Shown here: positions 24,267 to 34,467 of the stretch, piece by piece | How the letters are laid out: each line of letters opens with the position of its first letter | Numbering within the stretch: the stretch's first letter is position 1 | Source of the DNA: Flavobacteriaceae bacterium | GTDB lineage: Bacteria; Bacteroidota; Bacteroidia; Flavobacteriales; Flavobacteriaceae | Direction of reading: 5' to 3' | Length of the DNA: 64,000 bases | Assembly (NCBI GenBank): GCA_947446865.1 | Contig: CANFHX010000002.1 | Span: 86,359-150,358, forward strand | The notes under the pieces: generated by a model | Databases searched by the model: none | The model's input: the letters and a program-made list of their open reading frames with translations, nothing else | What the model was told of the DNA's origin: nothing | Program-made: the position numbers and the translations under genes

Positions 24267-26537
24267 ATGGAAGCCATATCTGCCGAAGCAAATTATGTTT
24301 TGCAATTTATAAACCAAACCAATAAATCGATTTTCCTTACAGGTAAAGCGGGTACAGGAAAAACTACGCTACTTAAGGAAATAATTAGATCTACCCATAA
24401 AAACACAGTTGTTGTTGCCCCAACAGGAATTGCGGCCTTAAATGCTGGTGGAGTTACCATTCATTCGATGTTTCAGTTGCCTTTTGGCGGATTTATTCCC
24501 GCCAATAATGTTGAGGCGCATTTCTCGGATTCTTTGAAATTTGAAACCAAAGATACTTTACGACGTCATTTTAGAATGAGTGCTTTAAAGCGACACGTAA
24601 TTCAAAACATGGAATTACTTATCATTGACGAGGTGAGTATGTTGCGTTCGGATTTAATGGATGCCATAGATTTTATGTTACAAAGTGTACGCAAAAAAAG
24701 AACTCCTTTTGGAGGAGTTCAAGTGCTTTTTATTGGAGATTTATTACAACTTCCTCCTGTAATTCGTGATGAAGAATGGCGAACTTTACGACAATACTAT
24801 AAAGGAAAATTCTTCTTTCATTCGCATGTAATTCAGAATAACCCACCGCTTTATATTGAGTTGTCTAAGATATTCCGTCAGTCGGATGAAACGTTTATAG
24901 AATTACTTAACAATCTAAGAAACAATAAAATAACCTCACAAAACATTAGTTTTCTAAACCAATATGTCCAGCCTAATTTCGATTTAAAAGCCAACAAAGG
25001 TTACATCACTTTGACCACGCATAATGCCAAAGCAGATACCATTAATTTGCAGTCTATTAATGATTTAAATGGAAGCGCTACTCGATATCAAGCAAAAATA
25101 ACGGGTGATTTCCCTGAAAAAATATATCCTTTAGAGGAAACTCTAGAGTTGAAAATTGGTGCTCAAATTATGTTTATTAAAAACGATTTGTCAGCCGAGA
25201 AAAATTATTTCAATGGTAAAATGGGTTTTGTGAAATCCATTTCCACAGAAGAAATTTGGATTCATTTTCCAGAAGAAAACAAATCTATTGAAGTGGAACG
25301 CTACGAATGGCAAAACATTCGCTATTTTGTGAATGAAAACACCAAAGAAATAGAAGAGGAGGTTTTAGGATCCTTTGTGCATTATCCTATAAAATTGGCA
25401 TGGGCCATTACCGTTCACAAAAGCCAGGGCTTAACATTTGATAAAGCAGCGCTTGATGTGTCACAAGTTTTTGCGCCCGGCCAAGCATACGTGGCTTTAT
25501 CGCGTTTACGTTCGTTAAACGGGCTTGTTTTGCTTACTCCATTGCGAATGAACGGTATTTCTAACGATGACGATGTTATGGATTATGCTTCCAATAAAGC
25601 ATCTACTGAAACATTGGAATTGGAATTAAAAAATGAAACCAAAGAATTTATCCACAGTTATTTAAAAGATAGTTTTCATTGGGTGGATCTTGCCCAAGAG
25701 TGGCGCAATCATAAATTTAGTTATTTGGATAGCGATAAATCCATTAAATCCAAACACAGTAAATGGGCAACACAGCAAATGGAATTTTGTGAATTGCTAC
25801 TAGATCCTGCAAGTAAATTCATGTCGCAACTCAATAAATTATTCGCTACAGAAACTATTGATTATACTTTTATAAACGACAGAATTCAAGCGGCTTATGG
25901 TTATTTTTATGATAAATTAGATAAATTAGAATATGAAATTTTATATAAAATTGAAGAAATAAAAAGGGTCAAACAAGTAAAACAATTTTATGATGAATTG
26001 TTGGTTTTAGAAGAATTGCAAACCAAGTCCATCTTGCGATTGATGAAAGCCAAACGAATGATCGAAGCCATTATCCATCAAAAAACAATTAGTAAAGAAA
26101 GCCTTAATTCTCCAGAAATCACTAATTACAAAGCCATTAAAATGGAACGGGTAATTGAAGATTTCAAGCGAAATAATCAAAATTTAATTGCCGATAAAGA
26201 AGATGTAAGTTTTTACGAACCTAAGAAAAAAAACACCGAAAAGACTCCCAAAAAATCGACTATTCAGATTACTTATGAATATTGGGTAGATAAAAATTCT
26301 ATTGAAGAAATAGCCAATTTACGAAAATTAACCGTTGGAACTATATTATCGCATTTCACAAAACTAATTCAAGATAAGGCAGTTAGTATTAATGATATTA
26401 TGCCAGAAGATAAAATAGAAGCATTAACCAAGGCATTTTATGGCTATAAAGAAGAATCATTAAGTCCAATGAAAGAACAACTTGGAGATACTTTTTCTTG
26501 GGAAGAATTACGAATGTTTAAAGCGAGTTTGAATTAA
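24267..26537 (+). CDS. Pif1/RecD-like helicase with C-terminal helix-turn-helix
   Basis: 756 residues. Superfamily 1B helicase motifs are Walker A FLTGKAGTGKTTLLKEI (about residues 19-35), Walker B LLIIDEVSML and LFIGDLLQLPPV. IKLAWAITVHKSQGLTFDKA (motif V) and QAYVALSRLRSLNGLVLL (motif VI) complete the set. After about 450 residues comes a charged helical region. The end has a RecQ-like helix-turn-helix (WVDKNSIEEIANLRKLTVGT) that probably binds DNA. Pif1-type helicases unwind 5'-3' and act on G-quadruplexes and stalled forks; this version's role is inferred from the family. Confidence 0.9.
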   Translation: MEAISAEANYVLQFINQTNKSIFLTGKAGTGKTTLLKEIIRSTHKNTVVVAPTGIAALNAGGVTIHSMFQLPFGGFIPANNVEAHFSDSLKFETKDTLRRHFRMSALKRHVIQNMELLIIDEVSMLRSDLMDAIDFMLQSVRKKRTPFGGVQVLFIGDLLQLPPVIRDEEWRTLRQYYKGKFFFHSHVIQNNPPLYIELSKIFRQSDETFIELLNNLRNNKITSQNISFLNQYVQPNFDLKANKGYITLTTHNAKADTINLQSINDLNGSATRYQAKITGDFPEKIYPLEETLELKIGAQIMFIKNDLSAEKNYFNGKMGFVKSISTEEIWIHFPEENKSIEVERYEWQNIRYFVNENTKEIEEEVLGSFVHYPIKLAWAITVHKSQGLTFDKAALDVSQVFAPGQAYVALSRLRSLNGLVLLTPLRMNGISNDDDVMDYASNKASTETLELELKNETKEFIHSYLKDSFHWVDLAQEWRNHKFSYLDSDKSIKSKHSKWATQQMEFCELLLDPASKFMSQLNKLFATETIDYTFINDRIQAAYGYFYDKLDKLEYEILYKIEEIKRVKQVKQFYDELLVLEELQTKSILRLMKAKRMIEAIIHQKTISKESLNSPEITNYKAIKMERVIEDFKRNNQNLIADKEDVSFYEPKKKNTEKTPKKSTIQITYEYWVDKNSIEEIANLRKLTVGTILSHFTKLIQDKAVSINDIMPEDKIEALTKAFYGYKEESLSPMKEQLGDTFSWEELRMFKASLN

Positions 26538-26538
26538 A

Positions 26539-26781
26539 TTATCTGTTTAATCTGATTTTATTTCTAGCCTCTTCTGTAGTATATCCATTTTTACCTGAAT
26601 CGGATGCGATCATAATTTCATCCAAATGATTTTTATATTCTTTAACGGTAAAAGGTTTTCCTGAAGTGGAATAAGCATAGATTTCACTATCCAACAACTC
26701 TTCTATTTGAGATAATAATTTAGAGTTTTGAACATCTAATATTCTATGAACTATATTTTTACGTTGTGTTTCTACATTCAT
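26539..26781 (-). CDS. Orphan antitoxin-like small protein
   Basis: 80 residues, starting MNVETQRKNIVHRILDVQNS. The N-terminal helices (RILDVQNSKLLSQIEELLDS) and short basic C-terminus resemble the antitoxin partners of RelE/ParE toxins in Bacteroidota. No toxin gene lies beside it: the stop is 1 bp from the helicase stop, and DoxX lies on the other side. It is either an orphan antitoxin or an unrelated small protein. Confidence 0.5.
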   Translation of the reverse strand: MNVETQRKNIVHRILDVQNSKLLSQIEELLDSEIYAYSTSGKPFTVKEYKNHLDEIMIASDSGKNGYTTEEARNKIRLNR

Positions 26782-26815
26782 ACCTCAAATTTATAAAAAC
26801 ATTTTGATATTTAAT

Positions 26816-27199
26816 CTACCCCAACAAATAAACTCCCAAAATTGCAGGAACAAAATAAATTGCAATGGTTTTAGCACCTTCATAATCTTTTACTAATCGT
26901 TGTCCGAAAAGCATCAAAAGTAGCGACACACAAGAAAAAACAGCGCCATAAAAACCAAATTCTCTACCGCCATTTATATAAAGTTCTAAGCATCCTAAAA
27001 CGCATAAAATTCCAGCAACGAGTTCTAAAAACAATAAAATTCCAGTGGCTAAAGGCACCAGATTTTTTAGAAAAGTTTTTTCAAAAACTGGAATTAACCA
27101 AGCCATAGTATCCTTCCAGTGAAAAATTTTCTCGTGAGAAGACATGATAAAAGTAATAGCAAGAAAAATAAGTACCAGTATTGAAGTTGTATTGTTCAT
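26816..27199 (-). CDS. DoxX-like four-helix membrane protein
   Basis: 127 residues with four hydrophobic segments (about 5-20, 45-65, 75-92 and 105-126). The layout is that of the DoxX/DoxD-like family, with FEKTFLKNLVPLATGILLFL in the second helix. Members are linked to quinone or thiol redox chemistry, but this one is not assigned. It follows holB by 4 bp on the same strand, so it is probably the second gene of that transcript. Confidence 0.75.
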   Translation of the reverse strand: MNNTTSILVLIFLAITFIMSSHEKIFHWKDTMAWLIPVFEKTFLKNLVPLATGILLFLELVAGILCVLGCLELYINGGREFGFYGAVFSCVSLLLMLFGQRLVKDYEGAKTIAIYFVPAILGVYLLG

Positions 27200-27203
27200 G
27201 AGG

Positions 27204-28352
27204 TTATTTTTTATGAATTAATCGAGTCAATTTTATAGATAAATCGGTTAAAATTATCTTGGCATTTCCGTTGCGTTCTATGTGGTAAGAGGCATCTGAA
27301 AGTTCTTTAAAAATATCCGAAATATTGTTTCCGTTTACAAAAGGAGCAAAGTTTTCTAGTTTAAATTTTTCAACTGTTGGCTCCATGTACACCAACTTAT
27401 CCGCTTGATAATTAAGCAATAATGCCTGGCGAAACATATCGATACAATAATTTAAAAATTTCTTTTGTGCTTCTCGTCCCAAGCCTGCAATTTGGTCACT
27501 CCAAGCAATTAAATCCTGAATTGCAGCGGCATTTCCTTTGGCTCTAAATGCGGCTCGAACCCAATCTACAAACCATTTTTCAAAAGGTAATTCGTCGTTG
27601 TCTTCTTTTAGAATATGCAAGGCTTTGTTGTAATTTCCTTGTGCTTGGTGCGCAATTTTAAAAGCCATTTTATCCTCTACATTTTCTCGAGAAATCAATG
27701 CTTGGGTGATTACACTTTCGGGCAATCCATTAAAATGAAGCACTTGGCAACGCGAACGAATGGTTTGAATAATATCTTCCTCATTTTCCGAAATTAAAAT
27801 AAAAACCGTTTTATCCGTAGGTTCTTCCAGAAGTTTTAAAAGTTTATTCGAGGCCGCAATATTCATTTTATCGGCCATCCAAATAATCATGATTTTATAA
27901 CCACCTTCTAACGATTTTAAGGCTAACGATTTTAGAATTTCGGTAGCATCGTCTACACGAATTTCTCCTTGTTTGTTTTGAACGCCCAGCATTTTATACC
28001 AATCGAACAAACCTCCGTAAGAATTTTCCTTAATAAATTGCCTCCAATCTTGAATAAAATCAATACTTTTTGGCTTTGATTTTACATCTTCGGTTGTAAC
28101 CGTAGGATACACAAAATGCAAATCGGGATGGGCTAAATGATTGAATTTTAAATTACAGGCTTCATTTTCACCCGAATTTTCATTCCCAATATTCTGACAA
28201 ACAATATATTGTGCATAGGCAATCGCCATAGGCAAAGTACCAGAACCTTCAGGGCCAACAAATAGTTGCGCATGAGGAATTCTGCCTTGACTAGCACTCT
28301 TTATCAAGTGATTTTTAATATGTTCGTGACCTAATATTTCTGAAAAAAGCAT
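27204..28352 (-). CDS. holB: DNA polymerase III subunit delta'
   Basis: 382 residues from ATG 28350-28352 (MLFSEILGHEHIKNHLIKSA); a TTG 6 bp earlier is less likely. The AAA+ fold is visible: degenerate P-loop FVGPEGSGTLPMAIA (not a functional Walker A, as expected for delta'), YKIMIIWMADKMNIAASNKL (Walker B area) and KLLEEPTDKTVFILISENE. Sensor 1 IRSRCQVLHFN completes it. It is part of the clamp loader that puts the beta clamp on DNA. It diverges from pgk. Confidence 0.92.
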   Translation of the reverse strand: MLFSEILGHEHIKNHLIKSASQGRIPHAQLFVGPEGSGTLPMAIAYAQYIVCQNIGNENSGENEACNLKFNHLAHPDLHFVYPTVTTEDVKSKPKSIDFIQDWRQFIKENSYGGLFDWYKMLGVQNKQGEIRVDDATEILKSLALKSLEGGYKIMIIWMADKMNIAASNKLLKLLEEPTDKTVFILISENEEDIIQTIRSRCQVLHFNGLPESVITQALISRENVEDKMAFKIAHQAQGNYNKALHILKEDNDELPFEKWFVDWVRAAFRAKGNAAAIQDLIAWSDQIAGLGREAQKKFLNYCIDMFRQALLLNYQADKLVYMEPTVEKFKLENFAPFVNGNNISDIFKELSDASYHIERNGNAKIILTDLSIKLTRLIHKK

Positions 28353-28456
28353 AAGCAAAGATACTATAAAATTGCAACTAACATAAAATTTTACCCCTTA
28401 GCAAGCATAAAATTTAAACTTATAAAAGGCATCCTAGAATAAAAAAACAAAATGTC

Positions 28457-28464
28457 TATATTTG
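28457..28464 (+). promoter_or_regulatory. -7 element of the pgk promoter
   Basis: TATATTTG matches TAnnTTTG, 33 bp before the pgk start codon in the holB-pgk divergent gap. No obvious TTG lies at the expected upstream distance. Confidence 0.45.
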
Positions 28465-28496
28465 CATTTCATTACTAATTAACTCCGCACTTTCTT

Positions 28497-29684
28497 ATGA
28501 AAACTCTTCTAGACTTTAATTTCAATAACAAAAAAGCAGTAATTCGTGTAGATTTCAACGTTCCTTTGGATGAAAATTTCAAGGTAACCGATGCTAACAG
28601 AATAGAAGCTGCAAAGCCAACTATTGATAAAATTCTTGCCGATGGCGGAAGCGTAATTTTAATGTCGCACCTAGGAAGACCAAAAGGAAAAGAAGATAAA
28701 TATTCTTTAAAACATATTGTTGCCACAGTTTCTGAAGTATTAGGTTTGCCAGTTCATTTTGCTTCCGATTGTATTGGCGATGTTGCTCACAAGGCTGCTG
28801 CTGCGTTACAACCAGGTCAAGTTTTGCTTCTAGAAAATCTTCGTTTTTATGCTGAAGAAGAAGCAGGAGATGTTGCTTTCGCAAAAGAATTAGCGTCTCT
28901 TGGAGACATTTACGTAAACGATGCTTTTGGAACTGCCCATAGAGCGCATGCTTCAACAACTATCATCGCGCAATTTTTCCCAAATCATAAATGCTTCGGA
29001 TTGCTTTTGGCAAAAGAAATTGAAAGTTTGAACCGTGTTTTAAACAATTCGGTAAAACCAGTTACTGCTATTCTTGGAGGGTCTAAAGTATCTTCTAAAA
29101 TTACCGTAATCGAAAATATTTTAGATAAAGTAGACCACATGATTATTGGTGGTGGAATGACGTTTACTTTTATCAAAGCCTTGGGCGGAAAAATTGGAGA
29201 TTCTATTTGTGAAGACGATAAAATGGATTTAGCAATTGAAATTTTGCATAAAGCAAAAGAGAAAAACGTTCATATTCACATTCCTGTGGATGTTGTAGCT
29301 GCTAATGCTTTTTCAAATGATGCGCAAACTCAAATTGTAGATGTAAGGGAAATTCCTGACGGATGGCAAGGTTTAGACGCCGGACCAAAATCGTTAGAAA
29401 ATTTCCAAAAAATAATAATGGAATCTAAAACCATTCTTTGGAACGGACCTTTAGGCGTTTTCGAAATGGAAAATTTCGCCAACGGAACCATCACTTTAGG
29501 TAACTTCATTGCCGAATCTACAGCCAACGGCGCATTCTCTTTAGTAGGAGGAGGCGACTCAGTTGCAGCGGTAAAACAGTTTGGTTTGGAAGATAAAATG
29601 AGTTACGTTTCTACTGGCGGAGGCGCTATGTTGGAAATGTTAGAAGGAAGAGTTTTACCTGGAATTCAAGCAATTTTAGATTAA
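28497..29684 (+). CDS. pgk: Phosphoglycerate kinase
   Basis: 395 residues, full length. Signatures are [20 protein letters not shown] (substrate loop), [11 protein letters not shown] and [15 protein letters not shown] in the N-domain. [10 protein letters not shown] and [17 protein letters not shown] follow, and the nucleotide site is [12 protein letters not shown]. The enzyme makes ATP and 3-phosphoglycerate from 1,3-bisphosphoglycerate in glycolysis. It is a single gene; the transglycosylase follows after about 100 bp. Confidence 0.98.
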   Translation: MKTLLDFNFNNKKAVIRVDFNVPLDENFKVTDANRIEAAKPTIDKILADGGSVILMSHLGRPKGKEDKYSLKHIVATVSEVLGLPVHFASDCIGDVAHKAAAALQPGQVLLLENLRFYAEEEAGDVAFAKELASLGDIYVNDAFGTAHRAHASTTIIAQFFPNHKCFGLLLAKEIESLNRVLNNSVKPVTAILGGSKVSSKITVIENILDKVDHMIIGGGMTFTFIKALGGKIGDSICEDDKMDLAIEILHKAKEKNVHIHIPVDVVAANAFSNDAQTQIVDVREIPDGWQGLDAGPKSLENFQKIIMESKTILWNGPLGVFEMENFANGTITLGNFIAESTANGAFSLVGGGDSVAAVKQFGLEDKMSYVSTGGGAMLEMLEGRVLPGIQAILD

Positions 29685-29786
29685 ATTATTGACTTTAACA
29701 ATAATTAAACATTTTAATACGTTATATATCAGTATGTTTGCAATTAAGCAATTCTTACTGTTACGTAATTATTGAAAAAAATAAAT

Positions 29787-32132
29787 ATGAATATAAAACA
29801 CAAAATTACAACTATTCTATTGGTGGCCTCTGCATCTTTTTACGGACAAGATGTTGCTAACGCTCAGGATTCTATTGTAAAAAAAGAAATAAAAATCTCC
29901 TATCTTGACTCTATAAAATCCACTTTCGTATCCGATGAAATGGCCACTTGTATAGACAGTCTTTGGATGAAAGAGTTGACAACTTTGGATGTTTATGATG
30001 AAATGTCTTCGGATATTAAAAACGTAAATGTAGATCAGAAAGTAGATTTTGAATTACCAACCGAATTACTAAAAGAGCGCTTGAAAAAAATGGACGAGAA
30101 ATCGCCATTTAACATTGAGTACAACATTGGTTTGGAGAATGTTATCAAATCTTTTTTGAAAAACAGAAAGAAAGCATTTGAAAGATTATTAGGGGTTTCG
30201 CAATATTATTTTCCGCTTTTTGAAGACGAATTAGCCAAAAACAATATTCCATTAGAGATAAAATATCTTGCTGTGGTGGAATCTGCTTTGAATCCTAGAG
30301 CAGTTTCAAGAGTTGGGGCAACTGGTTTATGGCAATTTATGTACCAAACCGGAAAACAATACGGCTTGAATATTGATTCGTATGTAGATGAACGAAGCGA
30401 GCCTTTAAAAGCAAGTCAAGCAGCATCGGTTTACATGAATAACATGTACAAAATTTTTGGTGATTGGGATTTAGTTCTAGCGGCATATAATTCGGGTCCA
30501 GGAAATGTTGCCAAAGCAATAAGACGTTCCGGAGGGCAACAAAACTATTGGAATATTAGAAAAAATCTCCCGAAAGAAACTCAGAATTATCTTCCTGCCT
30601 TTTTAGCAACCATGTATATTTTTGAATACCATAAAGAACACGGTATTGTTCCAAACAAAGCCGTTGCCAATCTTTTTGCAACCGATACAGTAGGAGTGCG
30701 AAGCCACATGACTTTCAAACAAGTTTCCGATTTATTGGATGTTCCTGTTTCTGAAATTCAGTTTTTCAACCCATCTTTTAAAAGAAATGAAATTCCGCAC
30801 ATAACAGGAGAAACTAATTTCCTTCGTTTACCAAAAAACAAAATCGCTATTTTCACTTCCAACGAAGATAAAATTTATGCTTATTTAAGTCACGAAGAGA
30901 GCAAAAGAGAGCGACCTAACGAAAGATTAGCAACTGTTAAACGCAACGATTCTACCAATACTTCATTCCAAGAAAAAGAATTTGTTACCAGAACTAAGTT
31001 TCATAAAGTGCGCAAAGGGGATAATTTAAATGAGATTGCCGACCAGTACAATGTTTCGGTTTCCGATTTAAAAAAATGGAATCATTTAAAGTCAAACAAA
31101 GCCCCTAAAGGAAGAAGTCTTAAAATACTTTCTATGGAACGTATAGCCTACAAAGAAACGAAACAAATTGTTGCGGATACTTCTGTTAAGCAAATTGTAG
31201 TAGCTAAAGACAAAGTTAAGGCAGTTGCTGCTGTGGAACCTAAATTCGAGAAAGTATTCAAAACCGAAAAAGTGGTTACCAATAAAGAAGTAACCAAAAT
31301 ACACAAAGTGAAAAGCGGGGATAACTTGGGAGGAATTGCTTCTAAATATGATGTTTCGGTTGCGGAAATTAAAAAATGGAACAAATTAAAAGGCGACAAT
31401 ATTGGTCTTGGCGATAACATTAAAATAATCAAAACCGAGAAAGTAACCACTATCGTTAGAAAAGAAGTAAAACAACCACTTGCTGAACGAAAAGAAGATA
31501 TTGCTACAGTAGATCATAAAACTACTAAAGCCGAAAAAGGCAAGAAAGAAGAGAAAATAGATACTACTTCTAAATCCGAAAATTATTATGTAGTTGCCAA
31601 AGGAGACAATTTATTTACCATTGCAAAAAAGAATAACATTAGTGTTGCCAATTTAAGAGAGTGGAATACAATTATCGATAACAATGTAAAAGTTGGTTCC
31701 CAATTAATTATTTCCAATGTTAGTTTGGCCGAGGCTAGAGAGGAAGAAGCAAAACCTAAAACCGACCTTAAAAACGTAGAACACGTTGTGGAAAAAGGCG
31801 AATATTTAGGAACTATTGCCAGAAAATATAATGTTACCATTAATGATCTTTTAGAATGGAATTCTTTATCGGATACCAACATTAAACTTGGTGATAAATT
31901 AGTAGTTGGAAAAGAAGAAGTAACCAATACAAAAGATAAAAACTCATTCAAAGAGGCTTATGCATCTAAAGATAAAAAAGTAAAAGAAATTTTATACCAA
32001 GTTAGAAAAGGCGATACGTTGCTTAAAATAACGCAAAAATTTCCTGGAATTACTATTGCCGACATTAAAAAATGGAACAATATTAAGGGAGAAAGCGTAA
32101 AACCCGGAATGAAATTAAAAATAAACGGATAA
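29787..32132 (+). CDS. MltD-like lytic transglycosylase with five LysM domains
   Basis: 781 residues from the ATG at 29787. After a signal peptide (...ASFYGQ) and a helical stretch comes an SLT domain, with catalytic Glu165 in VVESALNPRAVSRVGATGLW and LAAYNSGPGNV. Five LysM peptidoglycan-binding domains start at roughly residues 405, 505, 598, 665 and 736 (for example HKVRKGDNLNEIADQYNV). It cleaves glycan strands of the cell wall in the periplasm. E. coli MltD has two LysM domains, so five is a longer wall anchor. A possible TAnnTTTG element is at 29733-29740. The DUF4837 gene follows after 39 bp. Confidence 0.93.
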   Translation: MNIKHKITTILLVASASFYGQDVANAQDSIVKKEIKISYLDSIKSTFVSDEMATCIDSLWMKELTTLDVYDEMSSDIKNVNVDQKVDFELPTELLKERLKKMDEKSPFNIEYNIGLENVIKSFLKNRKKAFERLLGVSQYYFPLFEDELAKNNIPLEIKYLAVVESALNPRAVSRVGATGLWQFMYQTGKQYGLNIDSYVDERSEPLKASQAASVYMNNMYKIFGDWDLVLAAYNSGPGNVAKAIRRSGGQQNYWNIRKNLPKETQNYLPAFLATMYIFEYHKEHGIVPNKAVANLFATDTVGVRSHMTFKQVSDLLDVPVSEIQFFNPSFKRNEIPHITGETNFLRLPKNKIAIFTSNEDKIYAYLSHEESKRERPNERLATVKRNDSTNTSFQEKEFVTRTKFHKVRKGDNLNEIADQYNVSVSDLKKWNHLKSNKAPKGRSLKILSMERIAYKETKQIVADTSVKQIVVAKDKVKAVAAVEPKFEKVFKTEKVVTNKEVTKIHKVKSGDNLGGIASKYDVSVAEIKKWNKLKGDNIGLGDNIKIIKTEKVTTIVRKEVKQPLAERKEDIATVDHKTTKAEKGKKEEKIDTTSKSENYYVVAKGDNLFTIAKKNNISVANLREWNTIIDNNVKVGSQLIISNVSLAEAREEEAKPKTDLKNVEHVVEKGEYLGTIARKYNVTINDLLEWNSLSDTNIKLGDKLVVGKEEVTNTKDKNSFKEAYASKDKKVKEILYQVRKGDTLLKITQKFPGITIADIKKWNNIKGESVKPGMKLKING

Positions 32133-32171
32133 TACAAAAATCTTATATAAATTTGGGCTTTATTTCTTATT

Positions 32172-33155
32172 ATGAATAAAGCTCATTTTTTATTGCTACT
32201 AACCGCAATCGCCATTACTTCTTGTAACACTAAAGAAAAGAAACAGGTAAATGAAACTTCTGGTAAAACCAACGAGGTATCGGTTATTATTGATGACCAA
32301 CTTTGGAACGGTGAGGTGGGCGATAGCATGAGAAATAAATTTGCATCGCCAGTTTTAGGGCTTCCGCAAGAAGAACCCGTTTTCACTTTAAATCAATATC
32401 CTGTTAAGCTATTGGAGGGTTTTATGACCAATAGTAGAAACATTATCATGGTTAAAAAAGAAGCCAGAAGTCAATTTCGAATTGAGACTAACGAATATGC
32501 CAATCCACAAGTGGTGGTGCACATTTCTGGAGAAACAGTGCAAGAAATTTTAGATACTATTCAAAATAACGATTCGTTAATTATTTCCAAAATTAAAGAA
32601 TCGGAAATTAAAGTATACCAAGAAAAAATAAAGCGCGATTCCCTTTTCGATGTTTCTAAAATCCGAAAGAAATTCAATGTGCAATTAAACATTCCCATAA
32701 AGTATAAAATGGTTTTGCATGGAAAAAAATTTATTTGGCTTAAAAAAGAAATCACCAGTGGCAATTTGAGTTTGATTTTTTATCAAATACCTTATAGCAG
32801 CATCAAAGACAACAGCAATGCGGTTAAACGGATTACCCATATTCGCGATTCAATAGGCAGAATTTACATTCATGGCGCTGTTCCAAGAACTAGAATGGTT
32901 ACCGAGCCCGCGTTTTCGCCTTATCTTTCTAAAACCAAAATTTATAATAAGCCCACTTTTGAAACCAAAGGAAATTGGGAATTACTAAACGATTTTATGA
33001 GCGGCCCTTTTATTAATTATGCTATTGTAGACCAACCCAACCATAGAATTTTAGTTATAGAAGGATTTTGTTATGCACCATCCAAACAAAAAAGAGATTT
33101 AATGTTTGAATTGGAAGCCATTATCAAATCGGTACAATTTTTAAAAAAGAAATAA
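32172..33155 (+). CDS. DUF4837-family lipoprotein
   Basis: 327 residues. The lipoprotein signal MNKAHFLLLLTAIAITSC is followed by a Lys-rich linker and a mixed alpha/beta domain (IIDDQLWNGEVGDSMRNKFA...). This matches the DUF4837 family, found in Bacteroidota only; function unknown. It follows the transglycosylase directly, which suggests a role at the cell wall or outer membrane. TAAATTTG at 32148-32155 could give it an independent promoter. Confidence 0.85.
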   Translation: MNKAHFLLLLTAIAITSCNTKEKKQVNETSGKTNEVSVIIDDQLWNGEVGDSMRNKFASPVLGLPQEEPVFTLNQYPVKLLEGFMTNSRNIIMVKKEARSQFRIETNEYANPQVVVHISGETVQEILDTIQNNDSLIISKIKESEIKVYQEKIKRDSLFDVSKIRKKFNVQLNIPIKYKMVLHGKKFIWLKKEITSGNLSLIFYQIPYSSIKDNSNAVKRITHIRDSIGRIYIHGAVPRTRMVTEPAFSPYLSKTKIYNKPTFETKGNWELLNDFMSGPFINYAIVDQPNHRILVIEGFCYAPSKQKRDLMFELEAIIKSVQFLKKK

Positions 33156-33174
33156 ATCCCCAACTATCAAAATC

Positions 33175-33627
33175 ATGCAGGAAACCATAAAATGGAAAAT
33201 AAAGCGATTTAACGAACTTTCTCTACAAGAACTGTATTCTTTACTAAAACTTCGTTCGCATGTCTTTGTAGTGGAGCAAAACTGCGTTTATCAAGACATT
33301 GATGGCAAAGATGAAAAAGCATTACACCTACTTGGGGAGTTTAATGATGAAATTGTGGCTTATGCACGATTGTTTAAAGCGGGAGATTATTTTGAGAATG
33401 CCTCTATTGGCAGGGTAGTAATTCACCCAGATGCTCGAGATAAAAAATGGGGACATGAGATGATGCAACAAGCAATCACAGGAATTGAAAGCCATTATAA
33501 TTCCAAAAAAATTACTATTTCAGCACAGTTATACCTCAAGAAATTCTACGAAAGTCATGATTTTGTGCAAACGAGTGAAATGTATCTGGAAGACGATATT
33601 CCGCATATCGAAATGAAACGAGGGTAG
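33175..33627 (+). CDS. GNAT acetyltransferase, ElaA type
   Basis: 150 residues. LYSLLKLRSHVFVVEQNCVY is the ElaA-type opening. GRVVIHPDARDKKWGHEMMQ is motif A of the GNAT fold, with acetyl-CoA bound by the Arg/Gly turn (here DKKWGH in place of the usual RGxGxG). The substrate is unknown. It is 19 bp after the DUF4837 gene and probably shares its transcript. Confidence 0.85.
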   Translation: MQETIKWKIKRFNELSLQELYSLLKLRSHVFVVEQNCVYQDIDGKDEKALHLLGEFNDEIVAYARLFKAGDYFENASIGRVVIHPDARDKKWGHEMMQQAITGIESHYNSKKITISAQLYLKKFYESHDFVQTSEMYLEDDIPHIEMKRG

Positions 33628-34467
33628 TTATATTTTCGTTATCAGAATTTCAACTCTTTTGTTAAACTGCTCATCAGCACCTAGAATAGGGAATTGTCTT
33701 CCATATCCTTTATGGGTCATTCGTTCGCTTGAAATTCCTTTTTCAATAAGATAATCATATATTTTTTGAGATCTAGTTTCCGATAAATTGGTTTTACCTG
33801 AAACCCTATCAAAAGCATCTTTATATTTTGGAGGAATACAACAAACATGTCCTTGAATTTCTATAGATACATTTGGATTTAATACTAAGAAGTCCACAAT
33901 TTTTTTTAATTCTGCTTCTGCCTCTTCTTCCTCATCAAAGATAGTTGACCCTCCTTTAAAAAAAAGTTTTTTGATAATTACTTTATCGCCTACTTTCAAA
34001 TCATCGGAAAAAGTTTTATAATTGGAATAAATATCTTTTATAGTTTTTTTTGTAATAACCGAATCTTTATCCATTTTTGTATATGCGATTTGGATCGTAA
34101 CTTTTCGGTTATTCTTTCGTTCTTGTTCTATAGGAATAGTATTTGACAATGCTATTTCGCCTTTGCCCTCCACAATTTTAATAGTTGCATTGAACTCTTT
34201 TTGTATGAAATTTTCAACAGAAACAGCACGTTTTTTGGATAGAATATAATTGTCTTCAGAGGATCCAATGTCATCACAAAAACCTTCAATAGAAATGGAT
34301 TTTACAATAGTATTCTCTACAGAAAAAAAGGAAATTAACTTCTCTTTTTGTTCCGATTGTAAAGTAAAATCATTAGAATCAAAAAAAACGGTAATAGTTT
34401 CATTTGTGTTTTGAGCAAACAATAAATTTGATAAAAGCACAAATAAAATTAAAGTTTTATTCATCAT
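33628..34467 (-). CDS. Secreted protein with two OmpA-like domains (1)
   Basis: 279 residues with a signal peptide (LLFAQ). It has two OmpA C-like peptidoglycan-binding domains and no beta-barrel. The first contains VFFDSNDFTLQSEQKEKLI and EGFCDDIGSSEDN. The second contains FFKGGSTIFDEEEEAEAELK, EIQGHVCCIPPKYK and HKGYGRQFPILG. The Cys-Cys-x-Pro-Pro of the second domain replaces the usual GHTD segment. It overlaps the next OmpA-like gene by 4 bp, so the three-gene unit (S41 protease, OmpA-like, OmpA-like) is translationally coupled. It may tether the outer membrane to the wall; without a barrel it must attach in another way. Confidence 0.85.
   Translation of the reverse strand: MMNKTLILFVLLSNLLFAQNTNETITVFFDSNDFTLQSEQKEKLISFFSVENTIVKSISIEGFCDDIGSSEDNYILSKKRAVSVENFIQKEFNATIKIVEGKGEIALSNTIPIEQERKNNRKVTIQIAYTKMDKDSVITKKTIKDIYSNYKTFSDDLKVGDKVIIKKLFFKGGSTIFDEEEEAEAELKKIVDFLVLNPNVSIEIQGHVCCIPPKYKDAFDRVSGKTNLSETRSQKIYDYLIEKGISSERMTHKGYGRQFPILGADEQFNKRVEILITKI

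Noticed and set aside
26539..26781. Complete toxin-antitoxin pair next to the helicase
   Set aside because: Only the antitoxin-like gene is present; the flanking genes are a helicase and a DoxX-like protein.
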